Positions 48,653 to 57,353 of a stretch of DNA of 64,000 nucleotides are shown piece by piece. The stretch's first letter is position 1; each line of letters begins with the position of its first letter. The DNA is taken from NCBI GenBank assembly GCA_965217075.1, contig CBDCHC010000013.1, positions 38,184 through 102,183 on the forward strand, read 5' to 3'. The notes under the pieces were generated by a model. It was not told the DNA's origin. It ran no database searches and was given only the letters and a program-made list of their open reading frames with translations. A program made the position numbers and the translations under genes. The stretch is from CBDCHC01 sp965217075. GTDB taxonomy: Bacteria; Pseudomonadota; Gammaproteobacteria; PS1; Pseudothioglobaceae.

Positions 48653-48968
48653 TGTTAAAGATTAAGAAAAATGATGAAATAATTGTAATTACTGGTAAAG
48701 ATAAAGGCGTTATTGGCGTTGTTACTAAAGTTGTTTCTCGCAATAAATTATTAGTAGAAGGCGTTAATATTGCTAAAAAACATGTAAAACCTAATCCACA
48801 ATCAGGCATAGAAGGCGGTATAGTTAATAAAGAAATGCTATTGATGTATCAAATGTTGCTATTTATAATGCAGAAAGTAAAAAAGCAGATCGAGTTGGAT
48901 TTCGTTTTGATAAAGATAATAATAAAGAAAGATTTTTTAAATCAAATAATAAATTAATAGGTATATAA
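48652..48968 (+). CDS. rplX: 50S ribosomal protein L24, frame broken by a one-base indel
   Basis: L24 starts 50S assembly and is normally essential for normal growth. The first ~60 residues (GKDKGVIGVV, HVKPNPQSGIEGGIVNKE) are normal. The frame then changes near 48832-48838: as sequenced it continues with non-L24 residues to 48957. In the -1 frame the true tail is present (IDVSNVAIYNAESKKADRVG, then FRFDKDNNKERFFKS) to a TAA at 48966-48968, two bases before rplE. Adding one A in the GAAATG stretch restores a 105-residue L24 with KENAIDVSN at the join. There is no slippery heptamer, so programmed frameshifting is unlikely; a sequencing error is the simplest reading. Confidence 0.9.
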
Positions 48969-48970
48969 AC

Positions 48971-49510
48971 GTGGCTAGATTAAGAGAACAATATAATAAA
49001 GAAATACTGCTGAATTTACAAAAAAAAATAGGAGTTAAAAATCCTATGGCAGTACCAAGGATAGAAAAAATAACTTTAAACATGGGGCTAGGTAGCGCAT
49101 TAGGTGATAAAAAAGTTTTAAAAAGTGCTTTAGAGGAAATGAAATTAATTGCTGGACAGCAACCTATAGCTTGTGCAGCAAGAAAATCAGTAGCAAGTTT
49201 TAAAATTCGTGATGGTAATATAATAGGTTGTAAAGTTACTCTTCGTCGTAATAAAATGTTTGAGTTTTTAGATCGATTAGTAAATATTGCTATTCCAAGA
49301 ATAAGAGATTTTCGTGGTTTGAGCGTTAAATCATTTGATGGGAGTGGTAATTATAATATGGGAATAACAGAACAAATTGTATTTCCAGAAATTGATTTTG
49401 AAAAAATAGATAAAGTGCGTGGTATGGATATTGCTATTACTACTAGCACTGATAACGATATGCACGCTAAGGAATTATTAGCAGCATTTAATTTCCCTTT
49501 TAAAAATTAA
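48971..49510 (+). CDS. rplE: 50S ribosomal protein L5
   Basis: L5 binds 5S rRNA and contacts the 30S head. The 179-residue protein starts at GTG (48971) with ARLREQYNKE and contains ITLNMGLGSA, GCKVTLRR and IPRIRDFRGL, ending with LLAAFNFPFKN. It follows the restored rplX stop by two bases. Confidence 0.97.
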   Translation: MARLREQYNKEILLNLQKKIGVKNPMAVPRIEKITLNMGLGSALGDKKVLKSALEEMKLIAGQQPIACAARKSVASFKIRDGNIIGCKVTLRRNKMFEFLDRLVNIAIPRIRDFRGLSVKSFDGSGNYNMGITEQIVFPEIDFEKIDKVRGMDIAITTSTDNDMHAKELLAAFNFPFKN

Positions 49511-49519
49511 GGATAAGTA

Positions 49520-49825
49520 ATGGCAAAACAGTCAATGATAAATAGAGATTTAAAACGAATAAAGATAGTTATAAAATATAAAACAAAACGTACAGAGTTA
49601 AAAAATATTATTAAAAGCATTAAATCATCTGATGAAGAGCGCTTTGAAGCTATTATTAAATTACAATCACTGCCAAGAGATGCTTCGCCTTCAAGGATGC
49701 GTAATCGTTGTGGTTTATCTGGCAAACCATATGGTTTTTATCGTAAATTTGGCTTATCAAAAATGAAACTTAGAGAGCGCACAATGAACGGTGAGATTCC
49801 TGGTCTTTCTAAAGCAAGCTGGTAA
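49520..49825 (+). CDS. rpsN: 30S ribosomal protein S14
   Basis: S14 is in the 30S head. The 101-residue product is the long, zinc-independent type (no CxxC pairs), with the conserved RNRCGLSGKPYGFYRKFGLSK. Confidence 0.97.
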   Translation: MAKQSMINRDLKRIKIVIKYKTKRTELKNIIKSIKSSDEERFEAIIKLQSLPRDASPSRMRNRCGLSGKPYGFYRKFGLSKMKLRERTMNGEIPGLSKASW

Positions 49826-49835
49826 GGAGTAAGAT

Positions 49836-50231
49836 ATGAGTATGTCTGATCCAATCGCCGATATGTTAACGCGCATTCGTAACGCACACATGGCAGATAA
49901 AACTATAGTTATGATGCCGTATTCTAAAATTAAAGAAGATATTTTGCATGTTATGCATCAAGAAGGCTATATTATCTCTTATGATATTAGCAATGAAGGT
50001 GTCAAAAAAAGTATTAGTGTTAATTTAAAATATTATAATAATAAGCCTGTGATTGATAAATTAATTAGAATATCTAAACCTAGTTTAAGAGTTTATACTG
50101 CTAGTAATAAAATCCCAAAAGTTATGAATGGTTTAGGTATAGTTATTATATCCACTCCAAAAGGTATAATGACAGGGGTAGAAGCAAAAAAACAGAAAAT
50201 TGGTGGTGAACTTTTGTGTAGCGTGGAGTAG
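49836..50231 (+). CDS. rpsH: 30S ribosomal protein S8
   Basis: S8 binds 16S helix 21 and in E. coli represses the spc operon. The 131-residue product has DPIADMLTRIRNAH and LGIVIISTPKGIMTG. An MSM start offers two ATGs (49836, 49842). Confidence 0.97.
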   Translation: MSMSDPIADMLTRIRNAHMADKTIVMMPYSKIKEDILHVMHQEGYIISYDISNEGVKKSISVNLKYYNNKPVIDKLIRISKPSLRVYTASNKIPKVMNGLGIVIISTPKGIMTGVEAKKQKIGGELLCSVE

Positions 50232-50234
50232 ATA

Positions 50235-50780
50235 ATGTCAAGAATAGCAAAAAATCCAATTATTATTCAAGACGGTACTAATGTATCAATTGATGGTAAT
50301 GTTGTAACAGTAAAAGGTAAATTAGGAGAGAGAATATTAAATTTACATAAGTTTGTTAATATAGAACAACAAGACAATAAATTAATTTTTACTATAAATG
50401 CTGAAAGAAAAAAAGAAGAAAGATTAGCTTGGGCGCAAGCTGGCACTGCAAGATCATTAGTTTTTAATGCAATTTTTGGAGTTAATAATGGTTGGGAGAA
50501 AAAATTAATTCTTATAGGAGTTGGTTATAAAGCACAAGCTAAAGGTAGAATATTGAACTTAAATTTAGGCTTTTCACATCCTATAAATTATAGTTTACCA
50601 GAAGGCGTAAATGTAGAAACTCCAACGCAAACAGAAGTGATATTAAAAGGTATAGATAAACAAATAGTGGGTCAAGCAGCAGCAGATATTAGGTTTTTCT
50701 GCCCGCCAGAACCTTACAAAGGAAAAGGAGTTCGTTATGAAAACGAACAAGTAGTACGTAAAGAAGCTAAGAAAAAATAA
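50235..50780 (+). CDS. rplF: 50S ribosomal protein L6
   Basis: L6 lies near the factor-binding site. The 181-residue protein has two L6 folds, with MSRIAKNPI, GVGYKAQAKG and the C-terminal PEPYKGKGVRYENE. It is three bases after rpsH. Confidence 0.97.
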   Translation: MSRIAKNPIIIQDGTNVSIDGNVVTVKGKLGERILNLHKFVNIEQQDNKLIFTINAERKKEERLAWAQAGTARSLVFNAIFGVNNGWEKKLILIGVGYKAQAKGRILNLNLGFSHPINYSLPEGVNVETPTQTEVILKGIDKQIVGQAAADIRFFCPPEPYKGKGVRYENEQVVRKEAKKK

Positions 50781-50791
50781 GGTTAGTTAAT

Positions 50792-51139
50792 ATGAGACAA
50801 TCAAAAAAACAAGCTCGCTTAAAAAGAGCAATAAAATTTAGAGCAAAAAATAAACATAGTTCTTTAGAAAGATTATGTATTTATAAAAGCTCTAATCATA
50901 TTTATGCACAAATTATTAGTAGTTGTGGTACTAAAACATTAGCACAAGCGTCTACTTTAAATATAAAAATTAATAATGGTGGCAATATAAAAGCTGCTAA
51001 TAAAATTGGCGAGATAATTGCTAAATCCGCTATTAAAGCAAAAATTACTAAAGTTGCTTTTGATCGTAGTGGTTTTAAATATCATGGTCGCGTTAAAGCA
51101 TTAGCTGATAGTGCTAGAAAAGCTGGATTAGAAATTTAA
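50792..51139 (+). CDS. rplR: 50S ribosomal protein L18
   Basis: L18 delivers 5S rRNA to the 50S subunit. The 115-residue product has RLCIYKSSNHIYAQII and the C-terminal VAFDRSGFKYHGRVKALADSAR. Confidence 0.97.
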   Translation: MRQSKKQARLKRAIKFRAKNKHSSLERLCIYKSSNHIYAQIISSCGTKTLAQASTLNIKINNGGNIKAANKIGEIIAKSAIKAKITKVAFDRSGFKYHGRVKALADSARKAGLEI

Positions 51140-51148
51140 AAGGATATT

Positions 51149-51658
51149 ATGGCTGATAATTATACAGAAAATGAATTTATTGAAAAATTAGTAAATGTGC
51201 GTCGTGTTGTTAAAGTTGTTAAAGGCGGTCGTATTTTTAGTTTTTCTGCTTTAGTGGTAATAGGTGATGGTAAAGGTCGTGTTGGTTATGGAACCGGTAA
51301 AGCTCGTGAGATACCACAAGCAGTACAAAAAGCAATGGAGAAAGCAAAAAAAGGAATGTTTAATATTCCCCTTATTAAAGGCACAATTTATTACAAGGTA
51401 AATTCAAGTATTGGTGCTGCTAAGATTTATATGCAGCCAGCATCAGAAGGAACAGGAATTATTGCAGGTGGTCCGATGCGTAGTGTATTAGAGGCGGTGG
51501 GAGTACATAATATTTTAGCAAAATGTAATGGTACTCGCAATCCTATTAGTGTTGTACGTGCTACTATTTATGGCTTAGCTAAAATGTCTTCTCCAGAACA
51601 AATAGCTATGAAGCGCGGTAAAAGTGTACAGCAAATTATAGGAGAAAATAATGTCTGA
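51149..51658 (+). CDS. rpsE: 30S ribosomal protein S5
   Basis: S5 works with S4 and S12 in decoding accuracy. The 169-residue protein has VRRVVKVVKGGRIFSFSALVV, GKAREIPQAVQKAMEKA and EAVGVHNILAKC. It overlaps rpmD by eight bases and carries the rpmD ribosome binding site. Confidence 0.98.
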   Translation: MADNYTENEFIEKLVNVRRVVKVVKGGRIFSFSALVVIGDGKGRVGYGTGKAREIPQAVQKAMEKAKKGMFNIPLIKGTIYYKVNSSIGAAKIYMQPASEGTGIIAGGPMRSVLEAVGVHNILAKCNGTRNPISVVRATIYGLAKMSSPEQIAMKRGKSVQQIIGENNV

Positions 51659-51905
51659 TAATATAAATAAAAAAATTAAAAGCAATAAGTCTACCACTAT
51701 AAAAAAAACTGCAAAAAAAATAGCTATTAAAAAAATAGTTACTGTTACTCTTATAAAAAGTTTATACGGTCGTTTGCCAAAACATCGTCAGACTATTAAA
51801 GGATTAGGGCTTAAAACAATTAATAATACTGTGCAATTAGAAGACACAAGTGCAATTAGAGGTATGATTAATAAGGTATCTTATTTATTAAAAATTGAAA
51901 GTTAA
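51651..51905 (+). CDS. rpmD: 50S ribosomal protein L30, with an N-terminal Lys-rich extension
   Basis: L30 is a non-essential 50S protein. The core KKIVTVTLIKSLYGRLPKHR ... VQLEDTSAIRGMINKV is standard (about 59 residues), but here it is preceded by about 25 Lys/Asn/Ile-rich residues for 84 in total. The long start is supported by a strong ribosome binding site (AGGAG at 51640-51644) seven bases ahead and by the lack of a later ATG before the core. Confidence 0.93.
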   Translation: MSDNINKKIKSNKSTTIKKTAKKIAIKKIVTVTLIKSLYGRLPKHRQTIKGLGLKTINNTVQLEDTSAIRGMINKVSYLLKIES

Positions 51906-51906
51906 T

Positions 51907-52347
51907 ATGAAATTAAATACACTTAGCCCAGTAAATGGCGAAAAAAAATTAAGAAAAAGAGTTGGTCGTGGTATTGGCAGTGGTTTTGGTAAAACCTGTG
52001 GTCGCGGGCATAAGGGACAAAAATCTCGTAGTGGTGGTTTTAGTAAAGTTGGTTTTGAAGGCGGACAAATGCCGTTACAAAGAAGACTGCCAAAAGTTGG
52101 TTTTAGCTCTAGAGTTTCTATAGTTACAGATGAAGTAACACTTGGTGAAATTAATAAATTAACAGAGAAAGAGATTAATTTAGATATATTAAAAAAACAT
52201 AATTTAATCACTAAAAATATTCAAAAAATTAAAATAATTTTATCTGGTGAAATTAGTAGAGTAATAAAAGTTAATGATGCTAATATCAAAGTTACTAAAG
52301 GAGCAACTGTAGCTATTCAATCAGCAAAAGGCAGTATCGTTAAATAA
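51907..52347 (+). CDS. rplO: 50S ribosomal protein L15
   Basis: L15 is a late-assembly 50S protein. Starting at ATG 51907 gives 146 residues with MKLNTLSPVNGEKK, and the glycine-rich GRGIGSGFGKTCGRGHKGQKSRSG stretch; an upstream TTG would add four residues with no support. Two bases separate it from secY. Confidence 0.96.
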   Translation: MKLNTLSPVNGEKKLRKRVGRGIGSGFGKTCGRGHKGQKSRSGGFSKVGFEGGQMPLQRRLPKVGFSSRVSIVTDEVTLGEINKLTEKEINLDILKKHNLITKNIQKIKIILSGEISRVIKVNDANIKVTKGATVAIQSAKGSIVK

Positions 52348-52349
52348 AC

Positions 52350-53648
52350 ATGCAATCGACAAGTAATATATCATCAGATTTAATTAAACGCATTTTATTT
52401 TTAATAGGTGCTTTAATTATATTTAGATTAGGCACCCATATCACTATTCCTTTTATTTCTTCAGTTGCTTTAGCATCTTTGGTAGAAGATAGTAGAGGTA
52501 CAATTCTAGATATGTTTAATATGTTTTCAGGCGGAGCATTACAAAGATTATCTATATTTACTTTAGGCATTATGCCTTATATTTCTTCGTCAATTATAAT
52601 ACAATTAATGTCATCAGTAGTACCAAAACTACAACAGTTAAAAAAAGAAGGCGAACAAGGTAGACGAGTAATTACTCAGTACACTAGGATGGGAACAGTG
52701 TTGTTAGCAGTTTTTCAATCATACGGTATTTCTATAGCATTACAATCACAACAAGCTGGCGGAGTTAGTTTGGTTACAGAAACAGGGTTTGTTTTTAGCT
52801 TTATAACTATGGTAACCCTCACTACGGGCACATTATTTTTAATGTGGTTAGGTGAACAAATTACAGAAAAAGGTATAGGTAATGGTATTTCTATGATTAT
52901 TTTTGCTGGTATTGTTTCTGGTCTACCATCTGCTTTTGGCTCTACATTATCTTTAGTTTCAACTGGTGAATTAGCAGCTATTTTAGTAGTAATTATTTTA
53001 GCAATAACATTAATAGTTACTGCTTTTGTAGTATTTGTAGAAAAAGGGCAAAGACGTATAACTATTAATTATGCTAAACGTCAACAAGGTCGTAGAATGA
53101 TGGGCGGTCAGAGTTCTTATTTGCCACTAAAAATTAATATGGCAGGTGTTATTCCACCTATTTTTGCATCATCTATTATTTTATTTCCTTCTAGTTTAGG
53201 GCAATGGTTTTCTAAAAGCGACGGTCTATCATGGTTAGCTGATGTTAGCGCATCTTTAGCGCCAGGACAACCATTGTATATAACTTTTTATGCTCTAGCA
53301 ATTTTATTTTTTACTTTTTTTTATACAGCACTTACTTTTGATGCTAATGATACAGCAGATAATTTACGTAAAAGTGGTGGCTTTATTCCTGGTATTAGAC
53401 CTGGTAAACATTCAGCAGAATATATTGATTCTGTTGTATCTAAATTAACAGCAGTTGGTGCTATTTATATAACAGCAGTTTGTTTGTTACCAGAATTTTT
53501 AATTCTATATTTAAATGTGCCTTTTTATTTTGGGGGCACTAGTTTATTAATTATAGTAGTAGTAATAATGGATTTTATTTCTCAAATTCAATCACATTTT
53601 ATGTCTAATCAGTATGAATCATTAATGAAAAAATCAAATTTAAAATAA
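52350..53648 (+). CDS. secY: Protein translocase subunit SecY
   Basis: SecY is the channel of the Sec translocon. The 432-residue protein has ten membrane segments, with FNMFSGGALQRLSIF, the plug region, ALGIMPYISSSIIIQL-like TM2b, and NLRKSGGFIPGIRPG in the cytoplasmic C5 region. Length matches E. coli (443). It is in its usual place between rplO and rpmJ. Confidence 0.97.
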   Translation: MQSTSNISSDLIKRILFLIGALIIFRLGTHITIPFISSVALASLVEDSRGTILDMFNMFSGGALQRLSIFTLGIMPYISSSIIIQLMSSVVPKLQQLKKEGEQGRRVITQYTRMGTVLLAVFQSYGISIALQSQQAGGVSLVTETGFVFSFITMVTLTTGTLFLMWLGEQITEKGIGNGISMIIFAGIVSGLPSAFGSTLSLVSTGELAAILVVIILAITLIVTAFVVFVEKGQRRITINYAKRQQGRRMMGGQSSYLPLKINMAGVIPPIFASSIILFPSSLGQWFSKSDGLSWLADVSASLAPGQPLYITFYALAILFFTFFYTALTFDANDTADNLRKSGGFIPGIRPGKHSAEYIDSVVSKLTAVGAIYITAVCLLPEFLILYLNVPFYFGGTSLLIIVVVIMDFISQIQSHFMSNQYESLMKKSNLK

Positions 53649-53668
53649 TCAGCAAATAAGGAATTATT

Positions 53669-53782
53669 ATGAAAGTAAGAGCATCAGTTAAAAAAATTTG
53701 TAATAACTGCAAAGTTATTAAACGTAAAGGTGTAATAAGAGTAATTTGCAAAGAGGCAAAACATAAACAAAGACAAGGTTAG
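53669..53782 (+). CDS. rpmJ: 50S ribosomal protein L36
   Basis: This is a 37-residue protein starting at ATG 53669 with ribosome binding site AAGGAA. It has MKVRASVKKICNNCKVIKRK and ends HKQRQG. The four zinc ligands of C+ type L36 are present (C11, C14, C27, H32). It ends the spc cluster, 20 bases after secY. Confidence 0.97.
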   Translation: MKVRASVKKICNNCKVIKRKGVIRVICKEAKHKQRQG

Positions 53783-53788
53783 TTACAA

Positions 53789-53817
53789 TTGACAATAATT
53801 ATCATACAAAGTATAAT
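53789..53817 (+). promoter_or_regulatory. Alpha operon promoter
   Basis: Perfect TTGACA (53789-53794), a 17-base spacer and perfect TATAAT (53812-53817) lie between rpmJ and rpsM. The predicted leader is about 32 bases, too short for the E. coli S4-binding pseudoknot. Confidence 0.88.
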
Positions 53818-53855
53818 TATGGGTTTTTTAATTTAAAAATTAGGTGTTATAAATT

Positions 53856-54209
53856 ATGGCAAGAATTGCAGGGATAAATATTCCAGTTAATAAACATATT
53901 GTAATTGGATTACAATCTATTTATGGTATAGGTAGGACAAGAGCAATTGAGATTTGTGGAAATACCAATATAAATATAACTACTAAGATAGCAGAACTTG
54001 ATGATAAAAAATTAGAAGATTTACGTCGTGAAGTAGCTAAGTTTAAAGTAGAAGGTGATTTACGTCGTGAAGTAGCAATTAATATTAAGCGTTTAAAAGA
54101 TTTAGCTTGCTATAGAGGCATTCGTCATCGTAAATCTTTACCTTTGCGTGGACAAAGAACAAAAACTAATGCAAGAACGCGTAAAGGACCGCGTCGTTTA
54201 ATTAAATAA
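53856..54209 (+). CDS. rpsM: 30S ribosomal protein S13
   Basis: S13 forms inter-subunit bridges with L5. The 117-residue product has MARIAGINIPVNKH, QSIYGIGRTRA and the C-terminal RHRKSLPLRGQRTKTNARTR. Confidence 0.98.
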   Translation: MARIAGINIPVNKHIVIGLQSIYGIGRTRAIEICGNTNINITTKIAELDDKKLEDLRREVAKFKVEGDLRREVAINIKRLKDLACYRGIRHRKSLPLRGQRTKTNARTRKGPRRLIK

Positions 54210-54214
54210 TAACT

Positions 54215-54598
54215 ATGGCACATACAACAAACAAAAAAAAATCAAAGAAATTAATAACTGATGGAATAGCACATATTCATGCTAGTTTTAATAATACTAT
54301 TATTATGATAACAGATCGTTATGGCAATGCTGTTTGTTGGTCTACTTCTGGTGGTTCTGGTTTTAGAGGCTCTCGTAAATCAACACCATTTGCAGCACAA
54401 GTGGCAGCTGCTAAAGCTGGAGAAAAAGCTAAAACATTTGGTATGAAAAATATTGATGTAAAAGTAAATGGTCCTGGTCCTGGTAGGGATTCTGCTATTA
54501 GAGGGCTTAATTCTGAAGGTTTAAAGATTAAATCTATTACTGATGTAACGCCAATTCCACACAATGGTTGCCGTCCTGCTAAAAAAAGAAGAGTATAG
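54215..54598 (+). CDS. rpsK: 30S ribosomal protein S11
   Basis: S11 lies on the 30S platform at the Shine-Dalgarno helix. The 127-residue product has GIAHIHASFNNTII, SGGSGFRGSRKSTPFAAQVAA and TPIPHNGCRPAKKRRV. Confidence 0.98.
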   Translation: MAHTTNKKKSKKLITDGIAHIHASFNNTIIMITDRYGNAVCWSTSGGSGFRGSRKSTPFAAQVAAAKAGEKAKTFGMKNIDVKVNGPGPGRDSAIRGLNSEGLKIKSITDVTPIPHNGCRPAKKRRV

Positions 54599-54637
54599 TG
54601 TTGCAAAGATTAATAAAATATATAAGGAATTAAAATT

Positions 54638-55264
54638 ATGGCAAGATATATTGGTCCTAAATGTAAGTTATCACGCCGTGAAGGCACTGATTTGTTTTTA
54701 AAAAGTGGTATTCATGCTTTAGACTCTAAATGTAAATTAAATCAATTACCAGGTATGCATGGTGCAACAGCTAGAGTTAAAAAGTTAAGTGGTTATGGGC
54801 TGCAGTTACGTGAAAAACAGAAAGTTAAACGCATGTACGGTGTTTTAGAAAAGCAGTTTTATTTGTATTATAAAAAAGCTAGTAGAAAAAAAGGCTCTAC
54901 AGGGGAAAATTTATTAACTTTATTAGAGACTCGTCTTGATAATGTAGTTTATCGTATGGGTTTTGCACTAACTCGCAGTGAAGCGCGTCAGTTAGTATCA
55001 CATAAATCTATTTTAGTTAATAATACAGTGGTTAATATAGCATCTTATCAAGTGGCGAGTGGTGATGAAATTATGGTGCGTGAAAAAGCTAAAAAACAAA
55101 GTCGTATTCAACTGGCTTTAGAATTAGCAGAACAAGAGGGATTTGTTGATTGGGTTGATGTAGACACAAAAAAGATAACAGGTGTGTTTAAAAATCATCC
55201 TAATCGTAATGACTTATCAGGCGATATTGCAGAACATTTAATTGTTGAGTTGTACTCAAAATAG
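54638..55264 (+). CDS. rpsD: 30S ribosomal protein S4
   Basis: S4 starts 30S assembly. The 208-residue protein has MARYIGPKCKLSRREGTDL, YGLQLREKQKVKRMYGVLE, and the S4 RNA-binding domain LDNVVYRMGFALTRSEARQLVSH. The zinc cysteines are absent, as in most gammaproteobacteria. In E. coli S4 represses this operon; the short leader here makes that doubtful. Confidence 0.98.
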   Translation: MARYIGPKCKLSRREGTDLFLKSGIHALDSKCKLNQLPGMHGATARVKKLSGYGLQLREKQKVKRMYGVLEKQFYLYYKKASRKKGSTGENLLTLLETRLDNVVYRMGFALTRSEARQLVSHKSILVNNTVVNIASYQVASGDEIMVREKAKKQSRIQLALELAEQEGFVDWVDVDTKKITGVFKNHPNRNDLSGDIAEHLIVELYSK

Positions 55265-55275
55265 GAGTTATATTT

Positions 55276-56253
55276 ATGCGTAGTAATGTTAGAGATTTTT
55301 TAAAACCTAAGCTAGTTGATTCGACTATATTAGCGACAAATGAATTTCGTATTGTATTAGAGCCTTTAGAAAAAGGTTTTGGGTATACTTTAGGAAATGC
55401 TCTTAGAAGAATTTTATTGTCATCTATGACTGGTAGTGCGGTTACTGAAGTAGCGATTGATGGAGTTATTCATGAATATTCTACTATTGATGGTGTGCAA
55501 GAGGATGTATTAGATATTTTACTTAACCTTAAAGAAGCTGCTATTTCATTAAATACTAGCGATAATGCAGAGGTTGTTATTGATAAAAAAGGCCCATATA
55601 CTATTACTGCCGCAGATATAGAGGAAAACGCAACTGATGTTAGCGTGCATAATCCTGATAAAATTATTGCAACTATCAACAAAGGCAGTGTTATGCGTAT
55701 GGTTGTTAAGATACAAACAGGTGTAGGTTATGATAGCTCTTATAGTAGAGTAAATTCTAATTCTATAGGTGGTTTGCTATTAGACGCTAGTTTTTCACCA
55801 ATTAAAAAAGTTAACTTTACAGTTGAACCATGCCGTTCAGAAGAAAAAGTTGATTTAGATAGATTAAATATTAATATAACAACTAACGGCGCTATTGACG
55901 CAGAAGACGCTGTTAAAACAGCTGCTACTATTTTACAAAATCAACTAGTATCTTTTATTAAATTAGAAGAAAAAACTGAAGAAACACCACAACCAACTTC
56001 ACAGGATTTTGATCCTATTTTATTGGCAGCAGTAGATGAGTTAGATCTTACAGTGCGTAGCGCTAATTGTTTAAAAGCTGAACAAATTTATTATATTGGT
56101 GATTTAATTCAAAAAACTGAGCAAGATTTATTAAAAGCCTCAAATTTAGGTAGCAAATCTTTAACTGAGATTAAAGAAATTTTAGATGAAAAAGGCTTAA
56201 GCTTAGGTAGTGCAGTTGAAAATTGGCCACCAATAGATTTAATGCCGGAATAA
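55276..56253 (+). CDS. rpoA: RNA polymerase alpha subunit
   Basis: The 325-residue protein has the assembly domain (FGYTLGNALRRILLSSM) and a C-terminal domain after a linker at about 235-248. The CTD keeps LTVRSANCLKAEQIYYIGDLIQ, including the Arg used for UP-element and activator contact. Normal gammaproteobacterial length is 329. Confidence 0.98.
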   Translation: MRSNVRDFLKPKLVDSTILATNEFRIVLEPLEKGFGYTLGNALRRILLSSMTGSAVTEVAIDGVIHEYSTIDGVQEDVLDILLNLKEAAISLNTSDNAEVVIDKKGPYTITAADIEENATDVSVHNPDKIIATINKGSVMRMVVKIQTGVGYDSSYSRVNSNSIGGLLLDASFSPIKKVNFTVEPCRSEEKVDLDRLNINITTNGAIDAEDAVKTAATILQNQLVSFIKLEEKTEETPQPTSQDFDPILLAAVDELDLTVRSANCLKAEQIYYIGDLIQKTEQDLLKASNLGSKSLTEIKEILDEKGLSLGSAVENWPPIDLMPE

Positions 56254-56266
56254 AAGGATAATATAG

Positions 56267-56656
56267 ATGAGACATAAAAAGTCAGGTAGAAAGTTAAATC
56301 GTAATTCATCGCATAGAAAAGCTATGTTTAAAAATATGGTAAATTCTTTACTGCGTTTTGAAGTTATTAAAACTACATTGCCAAAAGCTAAAGAATTAAG
56401 AAAATTTGTTGAACCTATTATAACTCGTGCTAAAGAGGATAGTGTTGCTAATCGTCGTAATATTTTTACTAAATTAAGAGATAATGAAATAGTGGCAAAA
56501 TTATTTACTGATATTGGCCCATTTTATAAAGATCGTCCTGGTGGTTATACTCGTGTATTAAAATCAGGTTTCAGGACAGGTGATAAAGCACCAATGGCTG
56601 TGATACAGTTGGTTGACTTTACTAGTAATGTTGATAATAAAAATATACAGGAGTAA
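56267..56656 (+). CDS. rplQ: 50S ribosomal protein L17
   Basis: L17 is close to the tunnel exit. The 129-residue product has MRHKKSGRKLNRNSSHRKAMFKNM and GGYTRVLKSGFRTGDKAPMA. Last canonical gene of the alpha operon. Confidence 0.97.
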   Translation: MRHKKSGRKLNRNSSHRKAMFKNMVNSLLRFEVIKTTLPKAKELRKFVEPIITRAKEDSVANRRNIFTKLRDNEIVAKLFTDIGPFYKDRPGGYTRVLKSGFRTGDKAPMAVIQLVDFTSNVDNKNIQE

Positions 56657-56659
56657 TTT

Positions 56660-56875
56660 ATGCCATCAATTAAAGTTAAAGAAAATGAATCGTTTGATGT
56701 AGCACTTCGTAGATTTAGAAGGTTGTGTGACCAAGCTGGTGTTGTAGCTGATGTGCGTAAGAATGAGTTTTATGAAAAACCTACTTGGGTTACAAAACGT
56801 AAAAAACAAGCAGCAGTTAAAAGAACACATAAAGAAAGATTAAAAAATAGAGTTCATCGTAAAAGATTATATTAA
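56660..56875 (+). CDS. rpsU: 30S ribosomal protein S21
   Basis: S21 helps initiation on leadered mRNAs. The 71-residue product has MPSIKVKENESFDVALRRF and the basic C-terminal helix KQAAVKRTHKERLKNR. In E. coli it lies in the rpsU-dnaG-rpoD operon; here it is three bases after rplQ, with yqeY next. Confidence 0.97.
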   Translation: MPSIKVKENESFDVALRRFRRLCDQAGVVADVRKNEFYEKPTWVTKRKKQAAVKRTHKERLKNRVHRKRLY

Positions 56876-56903
56876 AATAATAATTATTTATTGATTTTAA
56901 TAT

Positions 56904-57350
56904 ATGATTAATATTAAAGACAAATTAGCTTTGGATATGAAGGTTGCCATGAAATCTGGTGACAAAAATACTTTAAGGGCTTTGCGCAATATAATTGGTA
57001 CAGTAAAACAAATTGAAATTGATAAACGCATAGAGTTAAGTGATAGCGAAATATTGAGCATTATACAAAAAATTACCAAAAAACTAAAAGACTCTATTAA
57101 ACAGTTTAAAGATGCTGGACGCATAGATTTAGTTAATAAAGAACAACAAGAGCTAGATATTATTAATACTTATTTACCAGCACCTGTTAGTGAATTGGAA
57201 ATCAATAAAATTGTTACTAAAGTTATAAATGAATTATCAGCAAAATCAATAGCAGATATGGGTTTAGTTGTAAAAACAGTGAAAAGTAAGTTAGATGGTA
57301 TAGCTGATATGGCTATAGTTAGTAAAATTATTAAAAATAAATTAAGTTAA
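56904..57350 (+). CDS. yqeY: YqeY/GatB-domain protein
   Basis: The 148-residue protein has the all-helical YqeY fold related to the tRNA-binding tail of GatB: ALRNIIGTVKQIEIDKRIELSD, an EQQELDIINTYLP motif and the C-terminal DMGLVVKTVKSKLDG. It is often next to rpsU in proteobacteria. Its cellular role is not established; a tRNA-related function is inferred from the fold. Confidence 0.9.
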   Translation: MINIKDKLALDMKVAMKSGDKNTLRALRNIIGTVKQIEIDKRIELSDSEILSIIQKITKKLKDSIKQFKDAGRIDLVNKEQQELDIINTYLPAPVSELEINKIVTKVINELSAKSIADMGLVVKTVKSKLDGIADMAIVSKIIKNKLS

Positions 57351-57353
57351 ATT

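Noticed and set aside
48826..48850. Programmed -1 frameshift in rplX
   Set aside because: No X XXY YYZ slippery heptamer or downstream pseudoknot is visible, and the A run is only three bases; an indel explains it better.
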